Positions 25,640 to 33,658 of a stretch of 64,000 bases of DNA are shown piece after piece. The DNA is from Pseudomonas trivialis (GTDB taxonomy: Bacteria; Pseudomonadota; Gammaproteobacteria; Pseudomonadales; Pseudomonadaceae), in NCBI RefSeq assembly GCF_001439805.1, contig NZ_JYLK01000020.1:1-64000 (forward strand), written 5' to 3'. The stretch's first letter is position 1. Every line of letters starts with the position of its first letter. Below the pieces are notes generated by a model that was not told the origin of the DNA, did no database searches, and saw only the letters and a program-made list of their open reading frames with translations. Both the position numbers and the translations under genes were made by a program.

Positions 25640-25709
25640 TTTAAGAGTCATTGCAGCGATGCGGTGACTCGGCTTCAGCCAGTTGTGATCTGGTCTAAAA
25701 ACACAATCT

Positions 25710-25786
25710 GCACTCGTAGCTCAGCTGGATAGAGTACTCGGCTACGAACCGAGCGGTCACAGGTTCGAATCCTGTCGAGTGCACCA
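25710..25786 (+). tRNA. tRNA-Arg (anticodon ACG), copy 2
   Basis: Identical over all 77 nt to copy 1 and separated from it by 70 bp. No separate promoter is obvious, so both probably come from one precursor ending at the terminator at 25794. Confidence 0.97.
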
Positions 25787-25793
25787 TACAAAC

Positions 25794-25820
25794 AAAAAGC
25801 CCGCCAAGTGCGGGCTTTTT
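25794..25820 (+). terminator. Rho-independent terminator of the tRNA operon
   Basis: AAAAAGCCCGC / GCGGGCTTTTT hairpin 8 bp after the second tRNA-Arg, with A- and T-runs on both sides so it works in either direction. Confidence 0.9.
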
Positions 25821-26126
25821 GCCGTCTGGAGTTTGTGCAGGGTTTTCTCAGGGCTCATCACCCTAATGTGTTTTGCGCCCTGGTTGCGACGTCGCAGTTC
25901 CCAGGTGCAGCTCAGGCTCAACTTTGCCTCGCAAGCGCTTGTTCTCTCCAGTTTTTTAAGATTAAAAGCCACCGAGCGGTGTATCATTGCGCCCGTCAGC
26001 CCCGCCGGGGCTTGTGGAATACCTCCATGGACTTACCCAGTAGTAACTCAGTACCCCGTTTTACCAATCATGAATTGACTGATTGATCCTTCCGGCGTGC
26101 CCTGCTGCTGGGAGTGGAGTTCGCCT

Positions 26127-27569
26127 ATGACCGAAGTAGAAGTTAAGAAAACACAAGACAGCCTGCAGGATCGCCTGGCTCAAGTCATCGAGCTGCTGCA
26201 GCGCCAGCGCGTGGTCGAAGACCTTACGCATCGCCAGGAAGGTCCTAATCACGACCGCGTTGAAAACCTGGTCCACCGCCAAAACCTCGTCGAGCTGCAG
26301 CGCAAGCTCGATGACCTGCACTCCGCCGACGTCGCCTATATCCTTGAAGCCTTGCCGCTGGATGATCGACTGACCCTTTGGCAGTTGGTCAAGGCTGACC
26401 GCGACGGCGACATCCTGCTCGAAGTCTCCGACTCGGTGCGTGAAACCTTGATCGCCGACATGGACGATCACGAGCTGCTGGCCGCCGCCAAGGAAATGGA
26501 CGCCGACGAACTGGCTGACCTTGCACCTGAGCTGCCGCGCGATGTTGTCCATGAGCTGATGGAGGCGCTGGACACCCAGCAGCGTGAGCGCGTGCGTTCT
26601 GCGCTGTCGTACGACGAAGACCAGGTCGGCGCCTTGATGGACTTCGAGATGGTCACCATTCGCGAAGACGTCAGCCTCGAAGTGGTCTTGCGCTACCTGC
26701 GCCGTCTGAAAGAACTCCCAGGCCATACCGACAAGCTGTTCGTGGTCGACTACGAAGGTATCCTCAAGGGCGTGCTGCCAATCAAGCGCCTGCTGGTGAA
26801 CGATCCGGAGAAGAAAGTCGCGGACTTGATGGCCAGCGATACCGTGAGCTTTCACCCGGACGAGGATGCGTATGACGCAGCCCAGGCCTTTGAACGTTAC
26901 GACTTGATCTCGGCGCCGGTGGTCGACAAGAACGGCAAGCTGATCGGCCGTTTGACCATCGACGAGATCGTCGATCTGATTCGTGAAGAGAGTGAAACCG
27001 AAGTCCTCAACATGGCAGGTTTGCGTGAGGAGGAAGATATTTTTGCCTCGGTCTGGCGCTCGCTGCATAACCGCTGGGCGTGGCTGGCCGTTAACCTGAT
27101 TACTGCGTTCATCGCCTCCCGTGTGATTGGGCTGTTTGAAGGTTCCATCGAAAAGCTCGTGGCACTGGCGGCGTTGATGCCGATTGTGGCGGGCATAGGC
27201 GGCAACTCCGGTAACCAGACCATCACCATGATCGTGCGCGCGATGGCGCTGGATCAGGTGAGCACCGCCAATTCTTCACGCTTGCTGCGCAAGGAGCTGG
27301 CCGTCGGGCTTATCAATGGTCTGGTGTGGGGTGGAGTGATCGGTGTGGTGGCCTACTTGCTGTATGGCAGTTGGTCGCTCGGGGTGGTGATGACTGCCGC
27401 CATGACGCTCAACCTCTTGTTGGCTGCGTTCATGGGCGTGTTGATTCCCATGACTCTGGCACGCCTTGGGCGCGACCCCGCAATGGGGGCCAGTGTCATG
27501 ATTACCGCAATGACGGACAGTGGCGGCTTCTTTATTTTCCTGGGCTTGGCGACGATCTTCCTGCTTTGA
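26127..27569 (+). CDS. mgtE: Magnesium transporter
   Basis: A 480-residue MgtE channel. It has an N-terminal superhelical domain (about 30-150, DLHSADVAYILEALPLDDRLTLWQLV), a CBS pair (about 155-285, DLMASDTVSFHPDEDAYDAAQAFERYDLISAPVVD) and five membrane helices (about 310-480) with the selectivity segment GIGGNSGNQT. The soluble part closes the pore when cytosolic Mg2+ is high. The start at 26127 was chosen because the ten residues before it (from 26097) are not family-like. The 300 bp upstream contains no gene and no Mg2+ riboswitch that I recognise. Confidence 0.95.
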   Translation: MTEVEVKKTQDSLQDRLAQVIELLQRQRVVEDLTHRQEGPNHDRVENLVHRQNLVELQRKLDDLHSADVAYILEALPLDDRLTLWQLVKADRDGDILLEVSDSVRETLIADMDDHELLAAAKEMDADELADLAPELPRDVVHELMEALDTQQRERVRSALSYDEDQVGALMDFEMVTIREDVSLEVVLRYLRRLKELPGHTDKLFVVDYEGILKGVLPIKRLLVNDPEKKVADLMASDTVSFHPDEDAYDAAQAFERYDLISAPVVDKNGKLIGRLTIDEIVDLIREESETEVLNMAGLREEEDIFASVWRSLHNRWAWLAVNLITAFIASRVIGLFEGSIEKLVALAALMPIVAGIGGNSGNQTITMIVRAMALDQVSTANSSRLLRKELAVGLINGLVWGGVIGVVAYLLYGSWSLGVVMTAAMTLNLLLAAFMGVLIPMTLARLGRDPAMGASVMITAMTDSGGFFIFLGLATIFLL

Positions 27570-27640
27570 CCCGTGTGGGAGGGGGGCTTCCAGAAAAGCC
27601 TCTCACCCAATCCCGCCTTTTGCTCTATCAAATTTCAGGC

Positions 27641-27667
27641 AAAAAAAAGCCAGCATTCAGCTGGCTT
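27641..27667 (-). terminator. Rho-independent terminator of amrZ
   Basis: On the minus strand AAGCCAGC / GCTGGCTT hairpin followed by a run of eight T, 18 bp after the amrZ stop. Confidence 0.9.
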
Positions 27668-27684
27668 CGGCTTTCAATGGCGAA

Positions 27685-28011
27685 TCAATTGGCTTCTGCG
27701 GCCGCCTCAACGTCGTGCGCGATAAGCGAAACGAGGGCATTTTGCTGACGGTGAGAAAGCTGCCGAAAACGCTGCAGCAGTTCGCGTTCGTGCAGTGACA
27801 GCTCCGGGCTGTCGAGACGCATGCTCAGCTCTTCGCCCAACGCACCTTCCTGAATAAGGCTCTGCTCCAGGCGCGCGATGATTTCGGAGTTCATGCTGCG
27901 GTGATGATTGCGAGCCACCTCGGCAATGCGTTCCCGCATACCGTCTGGCAGACGTACGACGAATTTGTCAGCCGTACGGCTGGAATAAATTGCCTGTTTC
28001 AATGGGCGCAT
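27685..28011 (-). CDS. amrZ: Ribbon-helix-helix regulator AmrZ (AlgZ)
   Basis: A 108-residue Arc-type DNA-binding protein, nearly collinear with P. aeruginosa AmrZ. The flexible N-terminus MRPLKQAIYSSRTAD is followed by the beta strand KFVVRLP (Lys16, Val18 and Arg20 are the expected base-contacting residues), the two helices up to about residue 60 (NSEIIARLEQS), and a C-terminal tetramerisation region (about 65-108, SPELSLHERELLQRFRQLSHRQQNALVSLI). AmrZ controls motility, exopolysaccharide, c-di-GMP genes and siderophores; in P. fluorescens it represses fleQ. A sigma-22-like promoter is suggested upstream. Confidence 0.95.
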   Translation of the reverse strand: MRPLKQAIYSSRTADKFVVRLPDGMRERIAEVARNHHRSMNSEIIARLEQSLIQEGALGEELSMRLDSPELSLHERELLQRFRQLSHRQQNALVSLIAHDVEAAAEAN

Positions 28012-28413
28012 ATATTTAACCGGTTAGTTCAGGGGAGCGGTTTTTGGAATTGGCCGCAAGGATGAGTGTTAAGACAAGACTCACGACCAAAGTTCAACCC
28101 GAATTGCAAAGAGGTCGCATCATGCCTGAGATTCGACATTTCCTTGGCGTCAATTCTGTGACAAATATTGAACTGCCTAAAGGCTTTATGCCAGCACTGA
28201 TTTGTATTTTTGCGGACTGGTTTGAATATTTTTTGCGTGGAGGGGCGTCAAACGCTGATCAACACGCTGGTCACCGTGACGGATGCCTGGAGGCCGCACA
28301 TCGTAAAGCAAGATGGCCCTTTGCCCTAACGTTAAGGCTAGTGGCAATCTGCCAATTTGCTAGGTTTATACGACGTAAGGTAGGAGAAAGCGAGGGAGCT
28401 AAGCAGTGGGGTC
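28012..28413. other. Upstream region of amrZ
   Basis: About 400 bp, lower in GC than the genes around it, between amrZ and two small genes that also read leftwards. It holds the amrZ promoter. The open frame on the plus strand here has no codon bias or recognisable product, and I treat it as spurious. Confidence 0.45.
28069..28095 (-). promoter_or_regulatory. Candidate AlgU (sigma-22) promoter of amrZ
   Basis: On the minus strand GAACTT-N15-TCTTAA, about 60-80 bp before the amrZ start. The -35 is a perfect AlgU match; the -10 and spacing are one base from the usual N16-17/TCTGA. P. aeruginosa amrZ is known to be AlgU-dependent. Confidence 0.4.
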
Positions 28414-28593
28414 TCAGCGCAGCACCGGGTCGAACTTGATACGGCGGCCCACAATCAATGTTAAAACCAACAGCACAGCAAACACTGAGCCGGCGATGAG
28501 AGCGATGGTTTGCCCTTCTTGCGAAGAAACGTGCACACCAAAAGCGGCGCTGAGCAGGGTTAGGCAGAGAAACAGCCAGGAGGATTTGGACAT
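28414..28593 (-). CDS. Small two-helix membrane protein
   Basis: A 59-residue protein starting MSKSSWLFLCLTLLSAAFG with two hydrophobic helices (about 5-22 and 31-50) and a basic C-terminal tail (GRRIKFDPVLR). A TAAGGA ribosome binding site contains the stop codon of the preceding small gene, which points to translational coupling. I do not recognise a family. Confidence 0.55.
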   Translation of the reverse strand: MSKSSWLFLCLTLLSAAFGVHVSSQEGQTIALIAGSVFAVLLVLTLIVGRRIKFDPVLR

Positions 28594-28603
28594 GGAAGTT
28601 TCC

Positions 28604-28837
28604 TTAGAAAACCCAATGCTCGGATGCGGGAGCTGATTGTGCATTTTGTGTGACGCGTATTGGCGTTTGCGCATTTGCGGTCATCACGGCCAACTGTGGA
28701 CGCTGCTGCAGGTGGTGTGGGACAGGCTGGCGAAGCTGCGCTACATCATCACCGGTGGTCGATTGAAAATGAAACATCACCAAAGCGGCGAGTGCCACGG
28801 TATTAAGGGCTAACAGAAGGGCACTGTTCATATTCAT
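28604..28837 (-). CDS. Small protein with N-terminal hydrophobic segment
   Basis: A 77-residue protein. Residues 4-22 (NSALLLALNTVALAALVMF) form a membrane anchor or signal; the rest is polar and Gln/Pro-rich (PVPHHLQQRPQLAVM). A GGAGAA ribosome binding site precedes the ATG. It lies 10 bp before the next small gene, with which it seems to form an operon. The frame is open further upstream but without a ribosome binding site. Family not recognised. Confidence 0.5.
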   Translation of the reverse strand: MNMNSALLLALNTVALAALVMFHFQSTTGDDVAQLRQPVPHHLQQRPQLAVMTANAQTPIRVTQNAQSAPASEHWVF

Positions 28838-29180
28838 GTTCTCCGCCGATTGCTCTGCCGGTGGGTGATGGGCTGTCCGCGTAGGACTTTTCTTATAGAA
28901 GATATTGCAGTTGCCGTGCCAATGTTTATTTTCAATAAAATCAATGGGTTGAGCTTGAGTAAAGGAGGCTTCTGATTGCAATTTGCAATGCTGGCATTTT
29001 GGGGGAGTGCATTTTGCACGATGCCCTGCAAGTCCCGGTTTTGCTGGGCGAAGCAGGCATCTCAAGGGCGAGGAATGACCTACACGTAAAAAGCCAACGG
29101 ACGACATGACAAAACCGACCTTGGCCGTTAACATGCTCGCCGTCCGTCGCCGTGCCCTTTGGCCTTGGAGACCGTCATTT
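28838..29180. other. Gap upstream of tRNA-Arg(CCT)
   Basis: About 340 bp without a credible gene. It must contain the promoter of the two small genes to the left and that of the tRNA to the right. I see no further conserved signal. Confidence 0.35.
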
Positions 29181-29257
29181 GTCCCAGTAGCTCAATTGGA
29201 TAGAGCATCCCCCTCCTAAGGGGAAGGTTGGCCGTTCGAACCGGCCCTGGGACACCA
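29181..29257 (+). tRNA. tRNA-Arg (anticodon CCT)
   Basis: A 77-nt tRNA: acceptor GTCCCAG/CTGGGAC, anticodon loop CTCCTAA giving CCT (reads AGG), T loop GTTCGAAC, encoded CCA. This tRNA gene is a frequent integration site for genomic islands; none is seen on the downstream side here. Confidence 0.96.
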
Positions 29258-29264
29258 GATTCAG

Positions 29265-29302
29265 AGCCCCGCACAGCGCATTTGGCTGGCGGGGCTTTTT
29301 TG
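29265..29302 (+). terminator. Rho-independent terminator after tRNA-Arg(CCT)
   Basis: AGCCCCGC / GCGGGGCT stem with a 14-nt or longer loop followed by a T-run, 7 bp after the tRNA. Confidence 0.85.
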
Positions 29303-29541
29303 TGGGCGTTTGGCGCAGATCCGGTCGAACCTTGCTACTGATCCGGGTTCACAGCAGGGTCGTCATGTATTTCTCTTAAAGGTGTACCTTCCATGCGCTC
29401 GCGCCGCGTCTGAGCTTCAGCTAATCATTTTGAACACATTAATCTCCGCAAACAGCGCGTATCGCCTGTCCGGATTCGGCGACACGGGACTATCATTCCG
29501 TTAGCCCTGACCCCCACTGCAAGGAGCCGCTCGGAACGCCG

Positions 29542-30927
29542 ATGCGCCAAATCTGGAAATCTTTTCGAGCCCTTTATTTCGCCTCTCTAATGATGCTGAT
29601 CGGCTCAGGCCTGCTCAGTACTTACCTGGCGCTGCGCCTGGCGGCTGACCATGTGGACAGCCTGTGGGTGGGTGCCTTGATGGCCGCCAACTATTTCGGC
29701 CTGGTGCTGGGCGGCAAAATCGGGCACCGCCTGATCGCACGCGTCGGGCATATTCGTGCCTATGCCACCTGTGCCGGCATCGTCGGTGCGGCCGTGCTGG
29801 GCCATGGTCTGATCAACTGGTTGCCGGCCTGGATCGTGCTGCGGGTCATTGTGGGCCTGGGCATGATGTGTCAATACATGGTCATCGAGAGCTGGCTCAA
29901 TGAACAAGCCGAGGCCAAACAGCGGGGCTTGGTATTCAGCGGTTACATGATCGCGTCCTACCTGGGGCTGGTGCTGGGTCAGTTGATTCTGGTGATGCAT
30001 CCGGAGTTGGGTCTGGAGTTGCTGATGCTAGTGGCTTTGTGCTTCGCCCTGTGCCTGGTGCCAGTGGCCATGACGCGCCGCATTCACCCGGCACCCCTGC
30101 ACCCGGCACCGATGGAGCCGCGCTTCTTTATAAAGCGCGTGCCGCAGTCACTGAGTACGGTGCTGGGGGCGGGGTTGATCGTCGGTTCGTTCTACGGTTT
30201 GGCGCCGCTGTATGCGTCCCAGCAGGGGCTGACCACCGAGCAGGTCGGCCTGTTCATGGGGTCGTGCATTTTCGCTGGGTTGTTGGTGCAGTGGCCGTTG
30301 GGCTGGCTGTCGGACCGTTATGACCGCGCGCTGCTGATCCGCTGTTTCGCCTTGTGTCTGGCGGTGGCGGCATTGCCCTTGGCGATCATGACCAAGGTGC
30401 CTCTGGAAGTGTTGTTCGTTGCTGGCTTTTTCTGTTCGCTGGTGCAGTTCTGCCTGTATCCGCTGGCCGTGGCGTTTTCCAATGACCATGTCGAGGGGGA
30501 TCGTCGCGTGTCGCTCACGGCCATGCTGCTGGTGACGTACGGCGTCGGTGCCAGCATCGGGCCGCTGTTGGCCGGTGTGGTCATGAAGATGTTTGGCAGC
30601 CACATGCTGTATGCGTTTTTCAGCCTGTGTGCCTTGGTCCTCGTGTGGCGTATTCGGCCGAAGGCGGTGACCAACCTGCATCAGGTGGACGATGCGCCGC
30701 TGCACCACGTAGCGATGCCTGACAGCATGTCCAGCTCGCCACTGGTGGCTGCGCTGGATCCGCGCGTGGACGAGGCGGTCGTGCAGGAACAGATGCAGAC
30801 GCCGGTTCCAGATCCTGAGCCTGAACCCGAGTCGCCGTCACCGGTTGACGAGCCAGGCGCGGAAGAATCCACGGAGCCAGCGGACCCGGATGAACACCCT
30901 CATGACCTGAGCAGGGCGCGCCCCTGA
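29542..30927 (+). CDS. MFS transporter (YcaD-like) with acidic proline-rich C-terminal tail
   Basis: A 461-residue major facilitator with twelve predicted membrane helices within residues 1-380. The family motif between helices 2 and 3 is GGKIGHRLIARVGH, and its repeat GWLSDRYDRALLIRC lies in the second half. It resembles E. coli YcaD and related putative sugar or metabolite exporters; no substrate can be assigned. The last 80 residues or so form a soluble tail that becomes very acidic and proline-rich (PVPDPEPEPESPSPVDEP), longer than in typical members of about 380 residues. The gene is divergent from tRNA-Arg context and convergent with flgZ, sharing a bidirectional terminator. Confidence 0.85.
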   Translation: MRQIWKSFRALYFASLMMLIGSGLLSTYLALRLAADHVDSLWVGALMAANYFGLVLGGKIGHRLIARVGHIRAYATCAGIVGAAVLGHGLINWLPAWIVLRVIVGLGMMCQYMVIESWLNEQAEAKQRGLVFSGYMIASYLGLVLGQLILVMHPELGLELLMLVALCFALCLVPVAMTRRIHPAPLHPAPMEPRFFIKRVPQSLSTVLGAGLIVGSFYGLAPLYASQQGLTTEQVGLFMGSCIFAGLLVQWPLGWLSDRYDRALLIRCFALCLAVAALPLAIMTKVPLEVLFVAGFFCSLVQFCLYPLAVAFSNDHVEGDRRVSLTAMLLVTYGVGASIGPLLAGVVMKMFGSHMLYAFFSLCALVLVWRIRPKAVTNLHQVDDAPLHHVAMPDSMSSSPLVAALDPRVDEAVVQEQMQTPVPDPEPEPESPSPVDEPGAEESTEPADPDEHPHDLSRARP

Positions 30928-30931
30928 AAGC

Positions 30932-30969
30932 AAAAACGGGCAGATCCCATCAGGATCTGCCCGTTTTTT
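30932..30969. terminator. Bidirectional terminator between the MFS gene and flgZ
   Basis: AAAAACGGGCAGATCC / GGATCTGCCCGTTTTTT, a 16-bp perfect stem with a 5-nt loop and A/T runs on both sides, placed between convergent genes. Confidence 0.92.
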
Positions 30970-30985
30970 GTCGCGATTGGCGCTG

Positions 30986-31735
30986 TCAGAAATCGTCGTC
31001 CTTGTCGAACCGACGTGCTTCACGTTGCAACTGGTACACAAACCGTTCGACCTGGCGTTGTACCAGGCCGCTCATGTTGTGAAAACGAACGCCAGCGAAG
31101 GTGGTATTGATGCGGTCTTCGAAATGCAGGTGACGCAATTCGACAGACGTGGTCATGCTGCCAAAAGGCAGGGCGGCGATAAAACGGTCGTACACCTGGC
31201 CCAGTTGCAGGCGCTCCGAGATATCGCCTTCGAAGCGCAGTTTGCAGCCGGTGGCGGAAATATCCAGCAGTTTTCCATTGACGGGAAATTTGAGCCTTTC
31301 GCCACCCAATTCGATGTTCACCAGTTGGGCCAGCTTCAGCGCGGCGCGGAAGGCATTGCGGCGCTGATGATAAACCACCTCGCTCGGCATGCTGCCGGTA
31401 TAGATACGGTGGCCGTCTTTCTCGCTGATGGCGAGGGTGCCGTTGCTTTCCCAGGCGACACGCACGCCGTCGTGGAAGCCCTCGATGCGAAAGGGTTCAC
31501 CGCTTTCAAGGTGACGCTCGCCATCGCGCGGGATCATTTCGTCCATGATCAGGATTTTGCCGTCACGGTCCACGTCCACCAGGTAGCTCTGGAAGCGCTG
31601 GCTGCGTTCGTGGAAGGTGATGATCAGCGGGTCGTGGCTTTCCTGCAGCATCCGCAATGTGCTGGCGATTTCCAGAGGCGTGGTGAGCACCTTGGGTGGC
31701 TGCGGAGCGTCTTCCGCATTAAGGGCATTGAACAC
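30986..31735 (-). CDS. flgZ: PilZ-domain flagellar brake protein (YcgR/FlgZ)
   Basis: A 249-residue protein with an N-terminal YcgR domain (about 15-110) and a C-terminal PilZ domain (about 120-235). The c-di-GMP motif is visible as RRNAFR followed by DISATG. It slows the flagellar motor when c-di-GMP is high. A start 48 nt upstream (31783) is possible, but the GTG at 31735 has a GGAAGA ribosome binding site and gives VFNALN as the usual N-terminus. It ends the flgM-flgN-flgZ unit, the same order as PA3351-PA3353. Confidence 0.88.
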   Translation of the reverse strand: MFNALNAEDAPQPPKVLTTPLEIASTLRMLQESHDPLIITFHERSQRFQSYLVDVDRDGKILIMDEMIPRDGERHLESGEPFRIEGFHDGVRVAWESNGTLAISEKDGHRIYTGSMPSEVVYHQRRNAFRAALKLAQLVNIELGGERLKFPVNGKLLDISATGCKLRFEGDISERLQLGQVYDRFIAALPFGSMTTSVELRHLHFEDRINTTFAGVRFHNMSGLVQRQVERFVYQLQREARRFDKDDDF

Positions 31736-31831
31736 GGTTCTTCCATCTCCAGACAATATACGACTACTCGCAAGAACCGGCATTTTGCCAGTATGTAGCG
31801 CGCCTTGGATAGGCCGCGCTGCAAACCCGCG

Positions 31832-32302
31832 TCAGGCTTGGCTGCGGGTACTGGGTTTGACCAGGCGGGAGGTGGAACCCTGAGCGTTGTACAGCGCAGG
31901 TGGCTCACCGCCATGAAGTATACGCAACTGATTGGCGGTCGTAGCTTGCTGCAACTGGATCGACTGGCCGTTGAGCAGGTTGGCTTCCTGGCACTGGGTG
32001 AGCAATTGGTTAAGCGCTTTGCTTTGGGCCAGCAATTGTTCGCCCACCGAAGAGTGGCTGGCCAACTGGGCGAGGCCGTCATGGTCGGCCGGCAGGCCAA
32101 GGCTGGTCAGAATCTGGCTGCGCTTCTTGCCGTGCTGTTCGAGCAGAACAATCAACGATTGTTTGCGCGCCAGGATTTCTTCGAGCAACGGCATATCCCG
32201 GCCGTAGAGGGCCAGGGATTCCTCTTTAAGCAGCTCGAGCAATTGTTGCGTCGGCGCCAGATCATCAATGATCAGTTCAAGCAAGGTTTCGTCGTGGTGC
32301 AT
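31832..32302 (-). CDS. flgN: Flagellar export chaperone FlgN
   Basis: A 156-residue, mostly helical protein (coiled-coil heptads through residues 10-115, LLELIIDDLAPTQQLLELLKEES) matching the FlgN family. It escorts the hook-associated proteins FlgK and FlgL to the export gate. It lies 48 bp after flgM and 96 bp before flgZ in one transcript. Confidence 0.9.
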   Translation of the reverse strand: MHHDETLLELIIDDLAPTQQLLELLKEESLALYGRDMPLLEEILARKQSLIVLLEQHGKKRSQILTSLGLPADHDGLAQLASHSSVGEQLLAQSKALNQLLTQCQEANLLNGQSIQLQQATTANQLRILHGGEPPALYNAQGSTSRLVKPSTRSQA

Positions 32303-32350
32303 GGCAGGCCTTGGGGTTTAAGCGTCCAAAAGCCCGGCGCAGGCCAGTGC

Positions 32351-32677
32351 CTAGCGCTCGGCTTCGAAATTAAGCAGCTTGCTGGCTACGCGGTTGCTGT
32401 CGACTTTATAGCTGCCATCGGCGATCGCCTGTTTCAATTCGGCCACGCGGGCTTTGTTGACAACCGGTTGGTCGCGCAGCGAGTCAGTGACCTTCTGCAA
32501 CTGCTGAGCCTCATTGCTCAAGTGTACGGATTCCCCGCTCTGGCTGGCGCTGGCCTGTTCCGTCTTCGCGGCAGGCGCTGGCTGGGCCTTGGCTTCCGCG
32601 CTCTCTTTGGTGCCACTGGTGCGCGTAGTGCCTGGCAATGCCGGGGAGTTATTTAAACGGCTGAAATCGATGACCAT
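32351..32677 (-). CDS. flgM: Anti-sigma-28 factor FlgM
   Basis: A 108-residue protein starting MVIDFSRLNN. The disordered Ala/Glu-rich N-terminal half is followed by the conserved FliA-binding helices (VHLSNEAQQLQKVTDSL and KARVAELKQAIADGSYKVDSNRVASKLLNFE). It holds FliA until the hook is finished and is then exported. It has its own sigma-28 promoter upstream (32714-32740), giving the feedback loop expected for flgM. Confidence 0.95.
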   Translation of the reverse strand: MVIDFSRLNNSPALPGTTRTSGTKESAEAKAQPAPAAKTEQASASQSGESVHLSNEAQQLQKVTDSLRDQPVVNKARVAELKQAIADGSYKVDSNRVASKLLNFEAER

Positions 32678-32713
32678 GATAAAAAACCTCTGGGTATTTG
32701 GACGCTTGCCATG

Positions 32714-32740
32714 TTTTCGGCCTTACCCAAACAAACTTTA
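32714..32740 (-). promoter_or_regulatory. Sigma-28 (FliA) promoter of flgM
   Basis: On the minus strand TAAAGTTT-N11-GCCGAAAA, a near-perfect FliA promoter. The -10 ends 36 bp before the flgM start. Confidence 0.85.
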
Positions 32741-32818
32741 GGCTCGATTGACAATAAAACTGCGCGCACGGACTTCTCGCCCACAGTGTAGGAAAACCCA
32801 GCGTCCTGTACCAGTGCT

Positions 32819-33577
32819 CTATAAAGCCACCTCCACTTGCCCGGGGGCCGTTACACGCGCCTTGATCACGCGGTTGGAGTTGAGGTTCTTCACCCGGATC
32901 TGTTCACTCATGCCGCCGTTGGACAGCGCTTCCCCTGGCATTCTTACGTTCAGCCCGCCGCTGCTGGCGGAGATCACCACCTGATCGCCCTTGCGAACGA
33001 CCTCGGCTTGCTCCAGATGCACAAGGGTTATCACTTGGTCGGTAACCACCGGTCGGGTAAGTTTCTGCCCGATGGCCTGGTCGACCGAGGTCAGATAGCC
33101 CTGGCTGATCTGACTGATGTCGCGTTCACGCAGCATCACATCCTCGAAACCGATGATGCCGGTGCGTTTAAGCGGTCGCGCCACTACTACCACTTCGCGG
33201 AACAATTTGACCTGCGCCGGCACAAACACGGTCCAGGGCGACGCGCCTTCGCAACGTACTTTTACCGTTACACGCCCGATTGGTTGGGCCGGGCTTTCCA
33301 GGCTGGCTGTCAATTCCTTGTCGCACATCGGCATGCGCAGACGCGGGTCGAGCTGCTTGACCTCGATCTCATAACGGCCGGGCGTCTGTGTGCTCGCCAG
33401 ATAATCTTCTACAGTGAACTCAAGAAAGCCCTGAGTGACGCCGATAAGGAGATCAGGCAGGGTGACGTTGTCGGCGCGAGCCGCTGCGCCTGAGCCCAAG
33501 GCAAGTAATGCCAGCGTGACGCAAAGCAATCTGCGGTACGTTGGAAGGCGTCGGGAAACTGTCGTTTTAAGGTCCAT
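32819..33577 (-). CDS. flgA: Flagellar P-ring assembly chaperone FlgA
   Basis: A 252-residue periplasmic protein with a signal peptide (residues 1-35, MDLKTTVSRRLPTYRRLLC...AAARA). The mature part has the SAF-like domain and the C-terminal FlgA signature (KGDQVVISASSGGLNVRMPGEALSNGG and RVKNLNSNRVIKARV). It assists P-ring assembly. The start at 33577 is the family N-terminus; a sigma-54 promoter ends only 11 bp upstream and no ribosome binding site is seen, so translation may be leaderless. The gene is divergent from cheV. Confidence 0.93.
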   Translation of the reverse strand: MDLKTTVSRRLPTYRRLLCVTLALLALGSGAAARADNVTLPDLLIGVTQGFLEFTVEDYLASTQTPGRYEIEVKQLDPRLRMPMCDKELTASLESPAQPIGRVTVKVRCEGASPWTVFVPAQVKLFREVVVVARPLKRTGIIGFEDVMLRERDISQISQGYLTSVDQAIGQKLTRPVVTDQVITLVHLEQAEVVRKGDQVVISASSGGLNVRMPGEALSNGGMSEQIRVKNLNSNRVIKARVTAPGQVEVAL

Positions 33578-33588
33578 GACCAATAAAT

Positions 33589-33604
33589 AGCAAAGCTCGT
33601 GCCG
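33589..33604 (-). promoter_or_regulatory. Sigma-54 promoter of flgA
   Basis: On the minus strand CGGCACGAGCTTTGCT, matching TGGCACG-N4-TTGCT except for the first base. The -12 element ends 11 bp before the flgA ATG. FleQ/RpoN control is known for flgA in P. aeruginosa. Confidence 0.75.
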
Positions 33605-33658
33605 TTTAGAGTGGAGTGCGCGTCGCACCCCCAAAGGTTTTAGCGTAGGAGTCTGGGC

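Noticed and set aside
25563..25786. The two identical tRNA-Arg genes as a possible assembly duplication
   Set aside because: Spacer and flanks differ and tandem tRNA-Arg(ACG) copies are common in Pseudomonas.
25821..26126. A Mg2+ riboswitch upstream of mgtE
   Set aside because: The conserved M-box blocks are not recognisable in this region.
28044..28439. A 131-residue open frame on the plus strand upstream of amrZ
   Set aside because: No codon bias, no family, poor ribosome binding site; it covers the amrZ promoter.
29181..29541. tRNA-Arg(CCT) as an attachment site of a genomic island
   Set aside because: No integrase or repeated tRNA 3' end was seen; the genes downstream are ordinary core genes.
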